6,544 bases of DNA, from assembly GCA_031289445.1 (NCBI GenBank), contig JAITPL010000171.1, positions 1-6,544 of the forward strand, in the 5' to 3' direction. The first letter of the stretch is position 1, and each line of letters starts with the position of its first letter. The translations under genes and the position numbers were made by a program. This document shows, piece by piece, positions 5,893 to 6,544 of the stretch. The notes under the pieces are model-generated. The model was not told where the DNA came from. It did no database searches and worked only from the letters and a program-made list of their open reading frames with translations. The stretch comes from Tannerella sp. (GTDB lineage: Bacteria; Bacteroidota; Bacteroidia; Bacteroidales; Tannerellaceae).

Positions 5893-6544
5893 CAATCCGC
5901 CTCCCCGTGTACCTCCACCGGTGTCCGTAATTTTAACGCCCGGTGCGGACGGCGGGTATTGTACAGCATAATCACTCCTTAACATGTTCGACGCGCCTGA
6001 TTTATATCCTTAAATCTACTCTCTAACATGTAACCGTCCTTGAGTATCCCGTCCACCCGCTCGGCCAACACGTTTTCGTAACAGTGATTCTCCTCCGTCA
6101 TGCTTGTTTGCTCTTTCGGGTCAGCAACTTCGTGTAAGGATGGCTGCAATATCGGATCCCCCCTTTCAGAATGATGGATGATTCCCGATGAATCCCTGCA
6201 TGTCGACAACGCTTTCTTCAATGCCTCCAGACAGCCTTCTATACCCGGATTGTTCGACAAGTGTCAGCCCGCTGTCTTGCGCGAATACCTGTCCGTTATC
6301 AACGATAAATACGCAAACTTGTCCCCTGTCTGTATATATGTAATATCGGATACCCATACCTGATTGGGACGTTCAGGCTTGCATTCCCTTACCGGATTCC
6401 CGTGCACATGAAAACGGTGATACGGGTTCATCGTACGCATATAACTCCGCTTGCGTTCCACCGGCAGACCGTGCGTGCGCAGCATTTTAAAGAACCTGTC
6501 CCGACCGTAGCGGGGCGACAGCTTGCGGATACTTTCACCGTACA
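5892..6544 (-). pseudogene. IS3-family OrfB transposase remnant (DDE/rve), two in-frame stops
   Basis: Read on the minus strand from base 6542, one continuous frame gives a typical IS150-type OrfB: YGRDRFFKMLRTHGLPVERK, then RPNQVWVSDITYI with the first catalytic Asp, LITDRYSRK, GCLEALKKAL, IHHSERG, ENVLAERVDGILK with the catalytic Glu, and LYNTRRPHRALKLRTPVEVH. It ends with TGA at 5894-5892. The frame is broken by TGA at 6266-6264, where the family normally has Trp (AGWHLS), and by TAA at 5981-5979, just before the LYNTRRPH block. No frameshift is needed to join the pieces. The second catalytic Asp (HHSDRG in relatives) is Glu here (codon 6167-6165). The N-terminal part continues outside the window. 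Family assignment is firm, and inactivity is strongly supported. Confidence 0.9.

Larger units (their letters stand above)
5760..6544 (-). mobile_element. Decayed IS3-family (IS150-like) insertion sequence, transposase-3' end side
   Basis: The element runs from its outer end at about 5760 off the right edge of the window. It contains a terminal-repeat-like end, a short AT-rich non-coding part, a strong hairpin and a minus-strand OrfB transposase remnant that is clearly of the IS3 family. The second end, orfA and the target duplication are outside the window, so the total length is unknown. The transposase is inactivated, so the copy could move only if an enzyme were supplied in trans. It lies downstream of the rel cluster and interrupts no gene visible here. 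Confidence 0.85.

Noticed and set aside
5779..5982. Plus-strand open frame across the IS hairpin
   Set aside because: It reads through a terminator hairpin and antisense to the transposase remnant and shows no family resemblance.
6166..6363. Short open frames on both strands across the middle of the transposase
   Set aside because: They are off-frame readings; the transposase motifs on both sides lie in a single other frame joined through a TGA codon, so no frameshift is needed.

Overview
The window comes from a Bacteroidales-type bacterium (phylum Bacteroidota). The evidence is the gene order parB, DUF5683 protein, MltD-like LysM lytic transglycosylase, Rel/SpoT, which I recognise from that order, together with the family-level sequence of each protein. 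No genus can be assigned from the sequence alone. Base composition is roughly balanced in the genes, and the region after rel is clearly AT-rich.

Layout. Bases 1-5459 are one tightly packed plus-strand gene cluster: the C-terminal two thirds of ParB (cut by the window edge), a DUF5683 envelope protein, a two-LysM lytic transglycosylase and a full-length (p)ppGpp synthetase/hydrolase. Gaps are 3 nt and 12 nt, and the last two genes overlap by 4 nt (ATGA), so co-transcription and translational coupling are likely. The cluster puts chromosome segregation, cell-wall remodelling and the stringent response side by side. The linkage looks conserved; a shared function is only inferred.

Bases 5460-5759 hold no gene. 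They contain three successive short tandem duplications: a 26-bp period, a 42-bp period, and a 32-bp period whose copies each carry a perfect palindrome. An AT-rich nested inverted repeat follows.

Bases 5760-6544 are the 3' part of an IS3-family (IS150-like) insertion sequence on the minus strand. It has a recognisable terminal end at 5760, a strong hairpin plus T-run at 5847-5892, and a transposase OrfB remnant. The remnant is inactivated by two in-frame stop codons, and the second catalytic Asp is replaced by Glu.

The main oddity is repeat DNA inside otherwise essential-looking genes. The DUF5683 gene carries an in-frame 5/6-residue tandem repeat ending in a perfect 24-bp palindrome. The first ~60 codons of the transglycosylase appear to be built from intergenic-type repeats lying ahead of its signal peptide. 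The rel gene begins with a duplicated segment holding two A8 tracts. No tRNA, rRNA, CRISPR array or defence system is visible, and I did not find a clear new multi-gene system.
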